The notes below the pieces were generated by a model. It saw only the letters and a program-made list of their open reading frames with translations, did not search any database and was not told the DNA's origin. A program made the translations under genes and the position numbers. A DNA stretch of 64,000 bases from Minwuiaceae bacterium (lineage in GTDB: Bacteria > Pseudomonadota > Alphaproteobacteria > Minwuiales > Minwuiaceae), in NCBI GenBank assembly GCA_028278525.1, contig JANQEE010000032.1, positions 1-64,000 on the forward strand. Reading direction: 5' to 3'. Below, one piece after another: positions 45,425 to 54,465 of the stretch (its first letter is position 1; each line of letters opens with the position of its first letter).

Positions 45425-45513
45425 CGCTTCTCCTACCCACCCGACCGCATGAGTCTTAGTCCGAGTCGGGGCGGGTCGGCAAGGATACTTGCTCGTTGTT
45501 AAGCGTGGACCAA

Positions 45514-45588
45514 GCCGGCCCGCTCCCCCTTCCCAACCACCCACACGAGGGTACCCTATGGGTGGTTGGGAAGGGGGAGCGGGCCGGC
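45514..45588. repeat. Perfect 29-base inverted repeat (75-base palindromic element)
   Basis: GCCGGCCCGC... at 45514-45542 is repeated exactly inverted at 45560-45588 (29 of 29 bases), around a 17-base loop that itself contains GGGTACCC. One arm also occurs at 1-33. The element lies between the thyA start (45424) and the stop of the leftward mttB-like gene (45615), 26 bases beyond the latter, and could act as a terminator or mRNA stabiliser; no poly-T follows. Confidence 0.9.
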
Positions 45589-45614
45589 GAGGCGACTTCC
45601 ATTGGGGCAAAGCC

Positions 45615-47141
45615 CTAAGCGGCCTGCACACCGCCTTCCTGTTTGCGCCGGGCAACATAATCCTCGAGTTCCTCGCGGACCGCCGGATCCAGCGGCGGCG
45701 GCTGATACTCGGCCAGGATCTGTTTGTAGATCTTGTTGGCGCGATGCGTCGCGTCGACCGAGCCCGCTTCTTCCCAGGATTCGTAGTTGCGCCAATCGGA
45801 CAGGATCGGCGCGTAGAAGGCGTTCTCGTAGCGCTCCAGCGTATGCGCGGCGCCGAAGAAATGGCCCCCGGGGCCGACCTCCGCCATCGCGTCCACGCCG
45901 ATTTCCGCGTCGTCTACCTTGATCGGCATCAGGAACTCCGCCATGCCCTGCAGGATCTCGGCGTCCAGCACCATCTTCTCGAACGAGGCGCAAAGCCCGC
46001 CTTCCAGCCAGCCGGCGCCGTGCAACACCATGTTGGCGTGGCCCATCACCGCGCCCCAGACCGACATTTCCGATTCGTAAGCCGCCTGGGCGTCCACGGT
46101 GTTCGACGCGTTGGCGTTGGACGACCGGTAGGGCACGCCGTAGCGCCGGGCGAGCTGACCGCCGGCCAGGGCCGCGCGGGTATATTCCGGCGTGCCGAAG
46201 GCGGGTGCGCCCGACTTCATATCGACGTTGGAGGTGAAGCCGCCATAGATCACCGGCGCGCCCGGGTTGACGATCTGGGTGAAGGCCAGGCCGGCCAGCG
46301 CCTCCGCGTTCTGTTGGGTCAGCGCGCCGGCCAGCGACGCCGGCGCCATCGCGCCGGATAGCGTGAACGGCGTGATGCAGACCGCCTGATTGCGCGTCGC
46401 CATTTCCATCAGGCCGGCGATCATCGGGCCGTCCAGGCGGAGCGGCGAGGAGGTGTTGACCACCGTCCACAGGCTCGGCTCCCCGGTCATTTGCTCTTCC
46501 GTGAGGCCGCGCGCGATCCGCGTCATCTCGATGCCGTCCAGGATGCGCTCCGCGCCCAGGGCATAGGAGAAATAGAACTTGTCGGTCTCCGTGATGCAGG
46601 CCAGCACCGCGTCCAGATGGCGGGTCTCTGGGGGTAGGTCGACGGGCTCGACCGGGTAGCCGCCGACCAGATGCACGATGTTCAGGCTCTGCGCCAGCCT
46701 GAGCAGGTTGCAGTAGTCCTCGTAATTGCCAACCCGGCGTCCGCCGTCCATGTCGGAGACGTTCGGCGCGCTGCCGACCGTCGCGAAATTGATCCGGTTG
46801 CCGCCCATCTTGAGGTTATGCGCCGGGTTGCGGGCATGCAGGGTGAAGCTGGACGGCGCCTTGGCCATGCTCTCCATGATCAGCCCGCGGTCGAACCGGA
46901 CCCGCTCGCTACCAGGTTCCACATCGGCGCCCGCCTCCTTCAGCAGCCGCAGCGCTTCCGGGTGGAGGAAATCCATGCCGATCTCCTCCAGCACGCGGAG
47001 GGAGGCGTTGTGGATCGCTTCCACCTGCTCGGGATGCAAAACCTCGATCGGCGGCAGCGGGTTCTCTATCTCCCGCCAGCCGGTCTGTAGTATCGCCCCG
47101 GCGTCCCGCCGGCGTCTGCGCGTGCTTCTGTCTCGCGACAT
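45615..47141 (-). CDS. Trimethylamine methyltransferase (MttB) family protein, non-pyrrolysine
   Basis: A 508-residue MttB-superfamily protein. Seen: [58 protein letters not shown]-type segments and [20 protein letters not shown] near the C-terminus. True MttB proteins have an in-frame UAG (pyrrolysine); this frame is uninterrupted, so it belongs to the non-Pyl branch, some members of which demethylate glycine betaine or other quaternary amines. Its partner corrinoid protein is not in view. GAGAGG 5 bases before the ATG at 47141 supports the start. Substrate unknown. Confidence 0.88.
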   Translation of the reverse strand: MSRDRSTRRRRRDAGAILQTGWREIENPLPPIEVLHPEQVEAIHNASLRVLEEIGMDFLHPEALRLLKEAGADVEPGSERVRFDRGLIMESMAKAPSSFTLHARNPAHNLKMGGNRINFATVGSAPNVSDMDGGRRVGNYEDYCNLLRLAQSLNIVHLVGGYPVEPVDLPPETRHLDAVLACITETDKFYFSYALGAERILDGIEMTRIARGLTEEQMTGEPSLWTVVNTSSPLRLDGPMIAGLMEMATRNQAVCITPFTLSGAMAPASLAGALTQQNAEALAGLAFTQIVNPGAPVIYGGFTSNVDMKSGAPAFGTPEYTRAALAGGQLARRYGVPYRSSNANASNTVDAQAAYESEMSVWGAVMGHANMVLHGAGWLEGGLCASFEKMVLDAEILQGMAEFLMPIKVDDAEIGVDAMAEVGPGGHFFGAAHTLERYENAFYAPILSDWRNYESWEEAGSVDATHRANKIYKQILAEYQPPPLDPAVREELEDYVARRKQEGGVQAA

Positions 47142-47305
47142 GCAACCTCTCAAGCGGTTTGTTCCGTTCAGTCAAGCAACAGCCCGGGCGGGCCGCTATA
47201 GCAAACGCGACAAAATTCGGGATTCCATGTCGCTGGCGCTGGCCAGACACGGCCGTTCGGGCGATGCTGCCGCCGCTGAGCGGAGGAAATGCCGGAGAGG
47301 GAGCG

Positions 47306-48241
47306 ATGTCAGCGGAGAAATTGTTCAGGGCCACGGCGCCATTTATGGGCGTCCCCCAGACGACTGACCTGTCGGGCGCGAAGGCGGCCATCGTCGGCAT
47401 GCCGTTCGACTGCGGCGTCAATCCGGTCCGCATCGGCTCGCGCCTCGGCCCCGCCTCGATCCGGGAGCAGTCGGCGTTGCTCCGCCCTTACTGCCCGCCG
47501 GGCAACGACTACGATGCGATGGCCGCGCTCGGCTTGGTCGATTGCGGCGACGCCGACGTGATCCCCAGCCAGATCGAGGAATCGTTCGCTGCGATGGAGG
47601 GGGCGGTTCGCCACGTCGTCGACGCCGGCGCGATCCCGATCACCATGGGCGGCGACGGGGCGGTGACCCTGCCGCAATTGCGCGCGCTGCGCGATGCCTA
47701 TCCCGATCTGGCCCTGCTGCATATCGACGCCCACACCGACGCCTACCCCTTGCCGGGCTACAACAACGCCACCACCTTCACCCGCGCGACGGAGGAGGGC
47801 GTGCTCGACCTCGCCCATTCGATCCATGTCGGCCCGCGCGGCCCGACCGATCCGTCCGGTGTGTTCGAGTTCACCCGCCAGGTCGGCTACGAACTGATCG
47901 ACGGGTCGGAACTGGCCGAACGGGGCATCGCCGAAATCACCGGCTATCTTCGGTCCAGACTGGAAAACCGCCCGATATATCTTTGTTTCGACATGGATTT
48001 CTTCGACCCATCGGTCGCGCCGGGAGTCTGCACGCCGGTCTGGGGCGGCGCGACGGCGCGCGAGGGCCTGGCACTGCTCTCGGGCTTGTCCGGCCTCAAC
48101 TTCGTAGCCTTCGACGTCAACACCGTCAGCCCGCCGCACGATACCGCGGGGATGACGGCGTTCCTGGCCGGCCGGGTGATGCTGGAATGCCTGTATCTCG
48201 CCTGCGCCGCGCTGGACCTCGTGCCGTCGCCGGAACCATGA
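47306..48241 (+). CDS. Arginase/agmatinase (ureohydrolase) family protein with altered metal site
   Basis: A 311-residue ureohydrolase. The family marks are SRLGPASIREQS, IDAHTDAY (Asp141, His143, Asp145) and FDMDFFDPSVAPGVCTPVWG (Asp229, Asp231). The first motif, normally GGDHS, reads GGDGAV, so the metal-binding His is Gly118. The rest is intact, which suggests a changed or weakened binuclear metal site rather than decay. It starts at the ATG at 47306 (AGAGGGAG upstream) and is divergent from mttB (164 bases between starts). Hydrolysis of agmatine, guanidinobutyrate or another guanidine compound is possible. Confidence 0.85.
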   Translation: MSAEKLFRATAPFMGVPQTTDLSGAKAAIVGMPFDCGVNPVRIGSRLGPASIREQSALLRPYCPPGNDYDAMAALGLVDCGDADVIPSQIEESFAAMEGAVRHVVDAGAIPITMGGDGAVTLPQLRALRDAYPDLALLHIDAHTDAYPLPGYNNATTFTRATEEGVLDLAHSIHVGPRGPTDPSGVFEFTRQVGYELIDGSELAERGIAEITGYLRSRLENRPIYLCFDMDFFDPSVAPGVCTPVWGGATAREGLALLSGLSGLNFVAFDVNTVSPPHDTAGMTAFLAGRVMLECLYLACAALDLVPSPEP

Positions 48242-48285
48242 ACACGGCCCGGGCATAGCGTTGTCCGACTAAAAGTATTGCCGGG

Positions 48286-49575
48286 CTACCGCGCCGTGCC
48301 GGCCTCGCTTTGCATCACATTGTCCGGTCTGTCCAAAAAGAAGACAGAGATGATTGCGGCTATGTTCAGGCCGACCAGCAGATAGATCGGCCACACGACA
48401 TGCTGCAGATGGGCGATTACGCCCAGCGCGAAAGAGAGCGGCATGGCGAGAACGCCGATGGTCGATCCGGCGGCGGCGATGTAGTACGCGCGCCGTGACT
48501 CGGGCGCGGCTTCCACCAGATAGAGCTTGCGCGCGATGGCGATGCCCTGGCTGGCTGCGGAGACCGCAAAGAAGACGAACCCGTAGTAGATCTCGTGATG
48601 AAGGAAAGGCATCTCCTGGATAACGCTGGCGAATGCGCCGGCTATGGCGGCCAAGGTGCAGCCGACGATCATCACGGCCGTCAGAGACGTCCGGGATAGC
48701 CATTGCCAAAACGGCCCGCCGACGATCAGCCCGATGCTCGCCGCGATAACGAAACTTCCCAGGCTGCCGTGCTTATCCGCATGCAGGGAGGCTGCATGGA
48801 TGGCATAGAACGGCATGGCCAAATCAATGGAGGCGAACAAGAACAGGGTGACCATGAAGCGCCGGAACCACGCCACGCGGAAGGCTTCCGCCGTGCCCGC
48901 GCGAATTTCTTCGAAATAACTGGTTTTCTGGGCGGCTGCGGGCCCCCTGTTCAGGTCTTGGCCTGAACGGCGGGTTTCCTGCAAAGTCGAGGCAATTATG
49001 GCGGAAAGCAGATAGCCCGCCACGCCTGCCCAGAGCAGCGCCAGATGGCTGGCGAAGGAGTCGACGTCGACAAAGACATAACGCAAGAGCAGTGCAACGG
49101 CGATGGCGACCACCCCGCCGATGGCCGTTTGCGTAAACAGCAACGCGCCGCGCCGCTCTTTGGGCATCATGGAACCCAGCATTTGCTGAAAGGCGACCTG
49201 GCCGATCGCCTGGCCGAGGCCGATTCCGATCATGGCCGCCATGAAGATGATGGCGATGATATGGATCGACGCCGCGTCAATCGTCAGACCCGTGCACGCC
49301 AAAGCCGCGGCAATCACCAGCGACGCGGCGGCCAGATACCTCTTGTGGACGGGTGCAGCGGAAATCAGTGGCGCGGAGAGCATCTGCCCCGCGATACGGG
49401 AAAGCTGGACCAAGGGAATCAGCGCCCCTGCCAGGAAAACGGGCGCGCCCAGGGCCAGATAGAGATACGGTAATACAAGCTTCGGGCTTGCCAGGTTCCG
49501 GGCGATGTCCACGCAGATGCCCTGGGCCAGAAACACCGGGTAGTTTCGGCGATAGCCTGTTGACGTCGCCGCCAA
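48286..49575 (-). CDS. MFS transporter
   Basis: A 429-residue transporter with twelve predicted membrane segments and a loop in the middle (about 206-235). It has FQQMLGSMMPKERRGALLFT as a loop 2-3-like motif in the first half and AIARKLYLVEAAPESRRAYY in the second. The start is TTG with AAGGAAA about 6-8 bases upstream. Substrate unknown. It lies leftward, convergent with the arginase-family gene. The 3' end leaves 44 bases to that gene. Confidence 0.85.
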   Translation of the reverse strand: MAATSTGYRRNYPVFLAQGICVDIARNLASPKLVLPYLYLALGAPVFLAGALIPLVQLSRIAGQMLSAPLISAAPVHKRYLAAASLVIAAALACTGLTIDAASIHIIAIIFMAAMIGIGLGQAIGQVAFQQMLGSMMPKERRGALLFTQTAIGGVVAIAVALLLRYVFVDVDSFASHLALLWAGVAGYLLSAIIASTLQETRRSGQDLNRGPAAAQKTSYFEEIRAGTAEAFRVAWFRRFMVTLFLFASIDLAMPFYAIHAASLHADKHGSLGSFVIAASIGLIVGGPFWQWLSRTSLTAVMIVGCTLAAIAGAFASVIQEMPFLHHEIYYGFVFFAVSAASQGIAIARKLYLVEAAPESRRAYYIAAAGSTIGVLAMPLSFALGVIAHLQHVVWPIYLLVGLNIAAIISVFFLDRPDNVMQSEAGTAR

Positions 49576-49935
49576 TGCGCTTTCCTTGTTTTTGCTGAAA
49601 TGAATGTCGCGGAATGCAGCGTTTTACAGGTGCCGGTGATACGTGGCGTCGAGCTCGCAGTCCACCTGCCAATCCTGACCGAATTCGGACTCTAATCGTC
49701 CAATTCGACGTAATCTGGCGCGTCGGGCGTTGTCCGTTCGTCCGTTTTGGCGGACTCGCGGCCCTGCGCGCACGGCTGCTTCATGGCCCGTTCGATCTGC
49801 TCGCAAAGCTGGCTCGACGCATTGGGTTTCCGTATGGACTGGTTTTTGGCGTGAAGCTCTTTTTAAGAGAAAGTTGACAGGCGTGGGCGCAATTGGATTT
49901 CAAATTAGGGTCTTTTGCTGGAGCTCCGAAGATCT
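49576..49935. other. Intergenic region before the TPR gene
   Basis: About 360 bases between divergent genes without a convincing reading frame. A perfect -35 TTGACA is at 49874-49879, but the matching -10 (TTTCAA at 49898-49903 or AAATTA nearby) is weak, so a promoter for the rightward TPR gene is only possible. Confidence 0.4.
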
Positions 49936-50568
49936 ATGACGGGACACCGCCTGCTTCGCTTGAATATCGCTCTCCTGTTTGGCGCGGTTACTCTTGCTTC
50001 GTCGGGTACGGCCCGGGCCGACGCGGCCTGCCTGGACGTCAACCGGTCGGCCGGGGGCGTGGTTTCCGCCTGCACGAAAGCGATCGGCGCGGCGGGGGCG
50101 GACAGCCGTGCGGCGGCCCCGCTCTACAACGCGCGGGCCCTGGGCCAACGTGGCGCCGGACGCGACGACCTGGCGCTGGCGGATTTCGATGCCGCGATCC
50201 GGGTGGACCCGCACTTCGCCGGCGCCTACGCCAACCGCGGCGACCTCAACCGGGACGCCGGCCGGCACGAGCGGGCAGTCACCGACTACGGCACCGCGAT
50301 CTGGCTGAAGCCGAAGTTCGCCCGCGCCTATCTGGGGCGCGGCCGAAGCCTGTTCGCGATCCGCCAATGGAACCGCGCGATCGCCGACTTCGACGCCTTC
50401 CTGCGGCAGCGTCCAAACGGCGCGGCCGGTTACTACTATCGTGGCCTCGTTTTCGAAGCCAAGGGCGTGCGCGCGCTGGCCGAGGCCGATTTTCGGCAGG
50501 CACTGAAACTGGCCCCGGACGACCCGGCGATCAGGCGGAAAGCCCAGGCGTTCGGCCAGGTTAAGTAA
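49936..50568 (+). CDS. Exported tetratricopeptide-repeat protein
   Basis: A 210-residue protein beginning at the ATG at 49936 (MTGHRLLRLNIALLFGAVTL...), with a signal peptide ending near TARADAA (residue 30). Four TPR units follow (for example AGAYANRGDLNRDAGRHERA and ARAYLGRGRSLFAIRQWNRA), each with alternating Ala/Leu and Gly/Asn turn residues. TPRs mediate protein contacts; nothing here fixes a partner. A Cys pair (ACLDV and SACTK) in the N-terminal region may be disulfide linked. A TTG at 49915 is a less likely start. Confidence 0.82.
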   Translation: MTGHRLLRLNIALLFGAVTLASSGTARADAACLDVNRSAGGVVSACTKAIGAAGADSRAAAPLYNARALGQRGAGRDDLALADFDAAIRVDPHFAGAYANRGDLNRDAGRHERAVTDYGTAIWLKPKFARAYLGRGRSLFAIRQWNRAIADFDAFLRQRPNGAAGYYYRGLVFEAKGVRALAEADFRQALKLAPDDPAIRRKAQAFGQVK

Positions 50569-50583
50569 ACCCTGTCGCGCGTC

Positions 50584-51708
50584 TTATTCGGCGATGAACC
50601 CGGTCAGCAGCCCGTTCACCTCGGCCGCTTTCTCCATATGCACCATGTGGCCGGCATCGTCGAAGCGGTGGACTTCTACCTGCGGCGGCAGGGTGTCGGC
50701 GTGGGCCGCCGGCACGATCCGGTCTTGCGTGCCCCAGATCACCTGAACCGGCGCCGAGACGGCTTCGACCTGGTCGTTCATCACCGTCGCCTGCCTGCCG
50801 CCGGCAAAGGCGGCGCCCGCGATGGTCTGCAGGGCGGCGACCGCGCCGTCCAGCCGCTTGTACTTGATGATGTCCTCCATCATGTCGCGGCTGACCAGTT
50901 CCGGGTCGGCGAACAGTTGTTCCAGCACCGGCTTTAGCTGCTTGCGTCGGCCGGCGGCGATGAAGCCTTCGATATAGTCCATGTTGATGTCGGGTCCGAG
51001 CCCGGCCGGACAGACGAGGGTCAAAGACGCGGCCCGCGTCGGATCGTCCAGCGCGATCGCCAGCGCCACCGCGCCGCCCAGCGAGTGGCCGGCCAGGTGC
51101 GCGCGGTCGATGCCGAGCGCATCCATGAAGTCGGTCGCCGCCGCGGCCAGCGCCGCCACGTCGCCCGGCCCGACCTCCTTGGCGGACCCGCCGTGGCCCG
51201 GCAGGTCCAGGGCGAAGACCGGTCGGTCCTCGGCCAGGGCCGGCTGGTTGAACATCCAGCTATTGAGGTCGCCGCCGAAGCCGTGCAGCAGCAGGGCCGG
51301 CGTGGCGTCGCCGTCGCCCGCCTTCAGGTAGCGCAACCGCCGGCCGCCGGCTTCCGTGACTTCCGGTTCCGGGCCGCCGCCCTCCGCGGCCGCCGCCGCT
51401 TCGGCATCGAAATTGGCCTCGAAGTCGGCGATGAAGGCGTCGATGTCCGCGTCCGTCACATCCGCGCCGGCGACCACGGCCAGCAGCGCGCCGACCGGCA
51501 CGGTCTCGCCCTCGGCGACCACCTGCCGCCGCAGCACCCCGGCGCCGGGGGCTTCGAAGGCGTTGGTGATCTTGGTCGTCTCGATGTCGAGGATCTCGTC
51601 GCCGGCGGCGATCTCGGAGCCTTCCTCGACGTGCCAGGCGGCGACCATGCCTTCGGTCATCGCCAGACCCCACTTGGGCATGGTGACCGCCTGGATCGTC
51701 TTGGTCAT
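50584..51708 (-). CDS. acoC: Acetoin dehydrogenase E2 component, AcoC-like (lipoyl domain plus alpha/beta hydrolase)
   Basis: A 374-residue two-domain protein. Residues 1-80 are a biotinyl-lipoyl domain with lipoyl Lys46 (IETTKITN). The remainder is an alpha/beta hydrolase with LLLHGFGGD, Ser209 in LAGHSLGG and a C-terminal DAGHMVHME His. This fusion, rather than the classic three-domain E2, is characteristic of AcoC of acetoin dehydrogenase systems, where it accepts the acetyl group. It follows acoB with a 4-base ATGA overlap. Confidence 0.93.
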   Translation of the reverse strand: MTKTIQAVTMPKWGLAMTEGMVAAWHVEEGSEIAAGDEILDIETTKITNAFEAPGAGVLRRQVVAEGETVPVGALLAVVAGADVTDADIDAFIADFEANFDAEAAAAAEGGGPEPEVTEAGGRRLRYLKAGDGDATPALLLHGFGGDLNSWMFNQPALAEDRPVFALDLPGHGGSAKEVGPGDVAALAAAATDFMDALGIDRAHLAGHSLGGAVALAIALDDPTRAASLTLVCPAGLGPDINMDYIEGFIAAGRRKQLKPVLEQLFADPELVSRDMMEDIIKYKRLDGAVAALQTIAGAAFAGGRQATVMNDQVEAVSAPVQVIWGTQDRIVPAAHADTLPPQVEVHRFDDAGHMVHMEKAAEVNGLLTGFIAE

Positions 51709-52712
51709 GCCGCCGCGACCTCGCGCACCGCCGCCTCGATCTTGTCGGGTGTCGGGATATAGAGGTCTTCAAGTCCCGGCGCGAATGGCACCGGCGTATG
51801 CGGCGGCGTCACCTGCCGGACCGGCGCTTTCAGCGCCCCGAACGACCGCTCGGCGACCAGCGCCGCGATGTCCCTGGCCATCGAACAGCGCGGATTGGCC
51901 TCGTCGACCACCACCACGCGCCCCGTCTCCTCGGCGCATTCCAGGATGGTGTCCTCGTCCAACGGCGACGTGGTGCGCGGGTCGACCACCGTGCAGGAGA
52001 TGCCGTCCGCCTCCAGCTTGTCGGCGACCTGGTTGGAGAACTGCACCATGCGGCCGATCGCCACGATGGTGACGTCGTCGCCCTCTCGGGTCAGGTTGGC
52101 CTCGCCGAACGGGATCGTGTACGGGTCGTCCGGCACGTCCTCTTCCTCGTCGTACATCGCCTTGTGCTCGAAGAACATCACCGGGTCGTCGTCGCGGATC
52201 GCCTGGGTCAGCAGCCCCTTGGCCTCGTAAGCGGAGGAGGGGATCGCGACCTTCAGCCCCGGAATGTGGGTGAAGATCGGATAGAGGCACTGGCTGTGCT
52301 GGCTCGCGGCCCGGAAGCCGGCACCGTACATGGTACGGATCACCATCGGTGTAACCGCCTTGCCGCCGAACATATAGCGGAACTTGGCCGCCTGGTTGAA
52401 GATCTGGTCAAAGCAGACCCCCATGAAGTCGACGAACATCAACTCGGCGACCGGGCGCAGGCCGGTTGCCGCCGCGCCCGCGGCGGCGCCGACATAGGCG
52501 CTTTCGGTCAAGGGCGTGTCCAGCACGCGCTCCCGGCCGAACTCGGCGACCAAACCCTTGGTTACACCCAGCACGCCGCCCCAGGCGTCGTCCTCGCCGG
52601 GTGAACCGGCGCCGCCGGCGATGTCCTCGCCCATTACGATGACGGTGGGATCGCGCCGCATTTCCTGGAGCAGGGTTTCGTTGATCGCTTCGCGGAATGA
52701 TTTTTTAGCCAT
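51705..52712 (-). CDS. acoB: Acetoin dehydrogenase E1 beta subunit, AcoB-like
   Basis: A 335-residue transketolase-like beta subunit. It begins REAINETLLQEMRRDPTVIV and has GEDIAGGAGSPGEDDAWGGV, TPLTESAYVGAAAGAAATGL, AEL-MFVDFMGVCFDQIFNQA and the C-terminal DEANPRCSMARDIAALVAER. With AcoA it forms the TPP-dependent E1 that cleaves acetoin (or a related 2-oxo compound). GAGGGGAAAAGG upstream supports the ATG. It overlaps acoC by 4 bases. Confidence 0.93.
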   Translation of the reverse strand: MAKKSFREAINETLLQEMRRDPTVIVMGEDIAGGAGSPGEDDAWGGVLGVTKGLVAEFGRERVLDTPLTESAYVGAAAGAAATGLRPVAELMFVDFMGVCFDQIFNQAAKFRYMFGGKAVTPMVIRTMYGAGFRAASQHSQCLYPIFTHIPGLKVAIPSSAYEAKGLLTQAIRDDDPVMFFEHKAMYDEEEDVPDDPYTIPFGEANLTREGDDVTIVAIGRMVQFSNQVADKLEADGISCTVVDPRTTSPLDEDTILECAEETGRVVVVDEANPRCSMARDIAALVAERSFGALKAPVRQVTPPHTPVPFAPGLEDLYIPTPDKIEAAVREVAAA

Positions 52713-52724
52713 GACCTTTTCCCC

Positions 52725-53690
52725 TCAATACGACACGTAGACATCGGTGAGCAGTTCCTCGGCCGCGGGCGGCGGGGCCGCTTTGGCTTCGTCGACCGCT
52801 TCGTCGATCAGGCTGGTCACTTCCGCGTCGACCGCGTCGAGTTGGGCGGCGTCCAGCAGGCCGGCTTCGGTCACGTGTTTGCGGAACAGTTGGATGCAGT
52901 CGGCTTCGGCGCGCAGCTTCTCGACCTCGCCGTCGCCGCGATAGGTCATCGCGTCGCCTTCGAAATGGCCGTAGAAACGGTTGAGCCGGGCGTGGATCAG
53001 GCTCGGTCCGCCACCGTCTCGGGCGCGTTCGACCGCTTCGCGCGCGACCTCGTGCATCGCGACCAGGTCGTTGCCGTCGACCTCGTAACCCGGCATGCCG
53101 AACGCATCGGCCCGCTTGGATTGGCTGCCGGCGACCGCATAGGCGCTGGAGGTGGATTCCGCGTAGCCGTTGTCCTCGACCACGAAGATCGCGGGCAGCT
53201 TCCACACCTTCGCCAGATTGTAGGATTCCAGCGTCGTGCCCTGGTTCGACGCGCCGTCGCCGACGAAGGCGACCGCGACGCCGCCGGTCTTCAGCGTCTT
53301 GGTGGTCAGCGCCGCGCCGCAGATCAGCGGCGGTCCGCCGCCGACGATGCCGTTGGCGCCCATCATGCCCTGCGACAGGTCGGCGATATGCATTGACCCG
53401 CCCTTGCCGCCGCACAGGCCGCCGGCCCGGCCGTAGATCTCCTGCATCATGCCTTTGACGTCGCAGCCCTTGGCGATGCAATGGCCGTGGCCGCGGTGCG
53501 TGCTGGCGATGTAGTCGCCGTCCTTGAGGTTGAGGCAGACGCCGACGGCGGACGCTTCCTCGCCGGCATAAAGATGAACGAAGCCCGGGATGTCGCCGGT
53601 CGCGAACTCGGTATGCACACGTTCCTCGAACTCGCGGATCGTGCGCATCTGCCGGTACGCTTGAACCAATTCGTCACGATTTAGTTGCAC
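52725..53690 (-). CDS. acoA: Acetoin dehydrogenase E1 alpha subunit, AcoA-like
   Basis: A 321-residue TPP-binding subunit. The TPP motif GDGASNQGTTLESYNLAKVW begins near residue 142 and ends in VEDN; GHGHCIAKGC and SMHIADLSQGMMGANGIVGG are normal E1-alpha sequences. The start codon is GTG with GGGAGGAG 6 bases upstream. It is the first gene of acoABC, 12 bases before acoB. No E3 (lipoamide dehydrogenase) gene is in the window, so E3 must be shared. A pyruvate-type 2-oxo acid cannot be ruled out as substrate. Confidence 0.92.
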   Translation of the reverse strand: MQLNRDELVQAYRQMRTIREFEERVHTEFATGDIPGFVHLYAGEEASAVGVCLNLKDGDYIASTHRGHGHCIAKGCDVKGMMQEIYGRAGGLCGGKGGSMHIADLSQGMMGANGIVGGGPPLICGAALTTKTLKTGGVAVAFVGDGASNQGTTLESYNLAKVWKLPAIFVVEDNGYAESTSSAYAVAGSQSKRADAFGMPGYEVDGNDLVAMHEVAREAVERARDGGGPSLIHARLNRFYGHFEGDAMTYRGDGEVEKLRAEADCIQLFRKHVTEAGLLDAAQLDAVDAEVTSLIDEAVDEAKAAPPPAAEELLTDVYVSY

Positions 53691-53810
53691 GTCGCTCCTC
53701 CCAAATTATCTGTTATCCGGTTGCGCCGCGCCGTATGCGCCAAAAAACTATACGACCGTAACGTGACGAGCGGAAGTTCAACCGGGTTGATCGAAAGCGT
53801 TATTTCTTGC

Positions 53811-54320
53811 CTATTCGGCGAAGGTCCAGCCGTAGGCAATTTCCTTGAGCGAGATTGCGCCGAATTCTTGCGTCTTCTCATCGACGATCTTGCCGCCTAA
53901 TCGTTCGTAGAAACCGCAGGCCGGGTTCGCTTCGAGCACCCAGAGCGTCATGTGCCGGTAGCCGTTCCGTCTAAGATCGTTGCAGGCGGTTTCGAACAAG
54001 CGGCGACCGAGGTCCTTTCCTTTAAAGCCGTCCAGCAAGTAAACGGCGTAGAGTTCGGCATGGTCCGCAAGGTCCTCCTCCGACCGCAACGGACCAGCGC
54101 TCGAGAAGCCGACGATTACCTGTTCGATCTCGGCCACGTGGACAATCGTATCGCCGCCGGGCTCCAGAACGTTTTGCCATAACGCCAACCGTTTCTGATA
54201 GGTGAGGGCGTCAATGTAGTCCTGCGGAACGATACCGCGATAGGTCTCGCTCCAGGCGCGGATATGGACGTCGGCTATTCCCGGCGCATCGGCCGGTGAG
54301 GCTCGGCGAATGTCGGGCAT
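53811..54320 (-). CDS. GNAT-family N-acetyltransferase
   Basis: A 169-residue acetyltransferase. DIRRASPADAPGIADVHIRA opens the fold, LYAVYLLDGFKGKDLGRRLF contains the acetyl-CoA loop, and LWVLEANPACGFYERLGGK is the GNAT C-terminal motif. It is a lone leftward gene between acoA and ilvE. The substrate is unknown. Confidence 0.9.
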   Translation of the reverse strand: MPDIRRASPADAPGIADVHIRAWSETYRGIVPQDYIDALTYQKRLALWQNVLEPGGDTIVHVAEIEQVIVGFSSAGPLRSEEDLADHAELYAVYLLDGFKGKDLGRRLFETACNDLRRNGYRHMTLWVLEANPACGFYERLGGKIVDEKTQEFGAISLKEIAYGWTFAE

Positions 54321-54465
54321 GGTCCCATCGATCCTCGTTCGGTGTCGATTAGCGCAGGCTGGGCGCCAATGCTAACCTGACCGGGTCCGCTTGCCGAAAC
54401 GAGTTGTCGCCAAAAAGGGCGTGCGGCTATAACCGCTGTTGTTCGGGTTTTAAGGAGATATCGTC

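Noticed and set aside
45425-45658. Extension of thyA to an upstream start
   Set aside because: It runs through the perfect inverted repeat and adds 78 residues absent from the family; the ATG at 45424 has a good ribosome binding site and gives the exact E. coli length.
45615-47141. Pyrrolysine-containing trimethylamine methyltransferase
   Set aside because: The frame has no internal TAG, so it belongs to the non-pyrrolysine branch.
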